A stretch of 31,192 bases of DNA, taken from Dorea_D sp963559605 (lineage in GTDB: Bacteria; Bacillota; Clostridia; Lachnospirales; Lachnospiraceae). The DNA is taken from assembly GCA_963559605.1 (NCBI GenBank), contig CAUWLL010000031.1, positions 1-31,192 of the forward strand. The letters run 5' to 3'. Every line of letters starts with the position of its first letter. Position 1 is the stretch's first letter. The notes under the pieces are model-generated. The model saw nothing but the letters and a program-made list of their open reading frames with translations, made no database searches and was not told the DNA's origin. Below, one piece after another: positions 31,136-31,192 of the stretch. Made by a program: the position numbers and the translations under genes.

Positions 31136-31192
31136 TTACCATTCAGGCTTTTCATCTGGTTCGATAGCATCGTCACACTCTGTTTCCGTGTC
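31136..31192 (-). CDS. C-terminal end of a phage gene, cut by the window edge
   Basis: Only 18 codons plus stop are visible: DTETECDDAIEPDEKPEW. The frame is open to the edge. Acidic, Pro-containing tail; the family cannot be told. Confidence 0.4.
   Translation of the reverse strand, partial: DTETECDDAIEPDEKPEW

Overview
The window is chromosomal DNA of a low-GC, endospore-forming Firmicute, most likely a Clostridia/Lachnospiraceae gut anaerobe. The host part carries a cotJ spore-coat operon, a pyruvate formate-lyase gene under a ZTP (pfl-motif) riboswitch, an FtsW/SpoVE-type cell-wall polymerase and a DegV protein. The species cannot be fixed from the sequence alone. From about 5.88 kb to the right edge the DNA is a temperate siphovirus prophage whose far end lies outside the window.

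Host region (1-5.88 kb). Bases 1-52 look like the 5' end of a group IIC intron, inserted on the minus strand just after the intrinsic terminator of a small membrane-protein gene. Next, all on the minus strand, come degV, an ftsW/spoVE-like gene and pflB. The pflB leader is a ZTP aptamer whose conserved 3' element overlaps a terminator. On the plus strand follow cotJA, cotJB and a cotJC that stops after 34 codons. I read the cotJC break as the left prophage attachment site: the phage split a spore-coat manganese-catalase gene, in the way skin splits sigK and SPbeta splits spsM.

Prophage (5.9-31.2 kb). Nearly all genes are on the minus strand, so the late operon reads right to left. From right to left these are: a DUF551 protein, a small protein and a sigma-70-region-4-like late regulator; a self-contained hicA-hicB toxin-antitoxin unit; a tRNA-Met; small and large terminase; an SPP1-type portal; a MuF-type minor head protein with a C-terminal JAB-like domain; two candidate immunity genes (one frameshifted); a Prp-type cysteine protease; scaffold; HK97-type capsid with a C-terminal HeH-like tail; connector and minor capsid proteins 1, 2 and 3; major tail protein; two tail-assembly chaperones; a moron cassette (strong promoter, 45-aa protein, RHH protein, AntA/ORF6C antirepressor, 73-aa protein, terminator); tape measure; Dit; tail-lysin/collar protein; receptor-binding protein; small tail genes; a probable holin accessory protein, holin and amidase endolysin. 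At the left junction, on the opposite strand, is a decayed type I toxin with its antisense RNA still well preserved.

The points most worth following up are: the cotJC split and possible excision during sporulation; the Prp protease encoded beside a scaffold, and near a capsid, that carry L27-like NLQLFA/NLQKYA motifs; the MuF-JAB effector with its candidate immunity genes; and the promoter-to-terminator antirepressor moron inside the tail operon.
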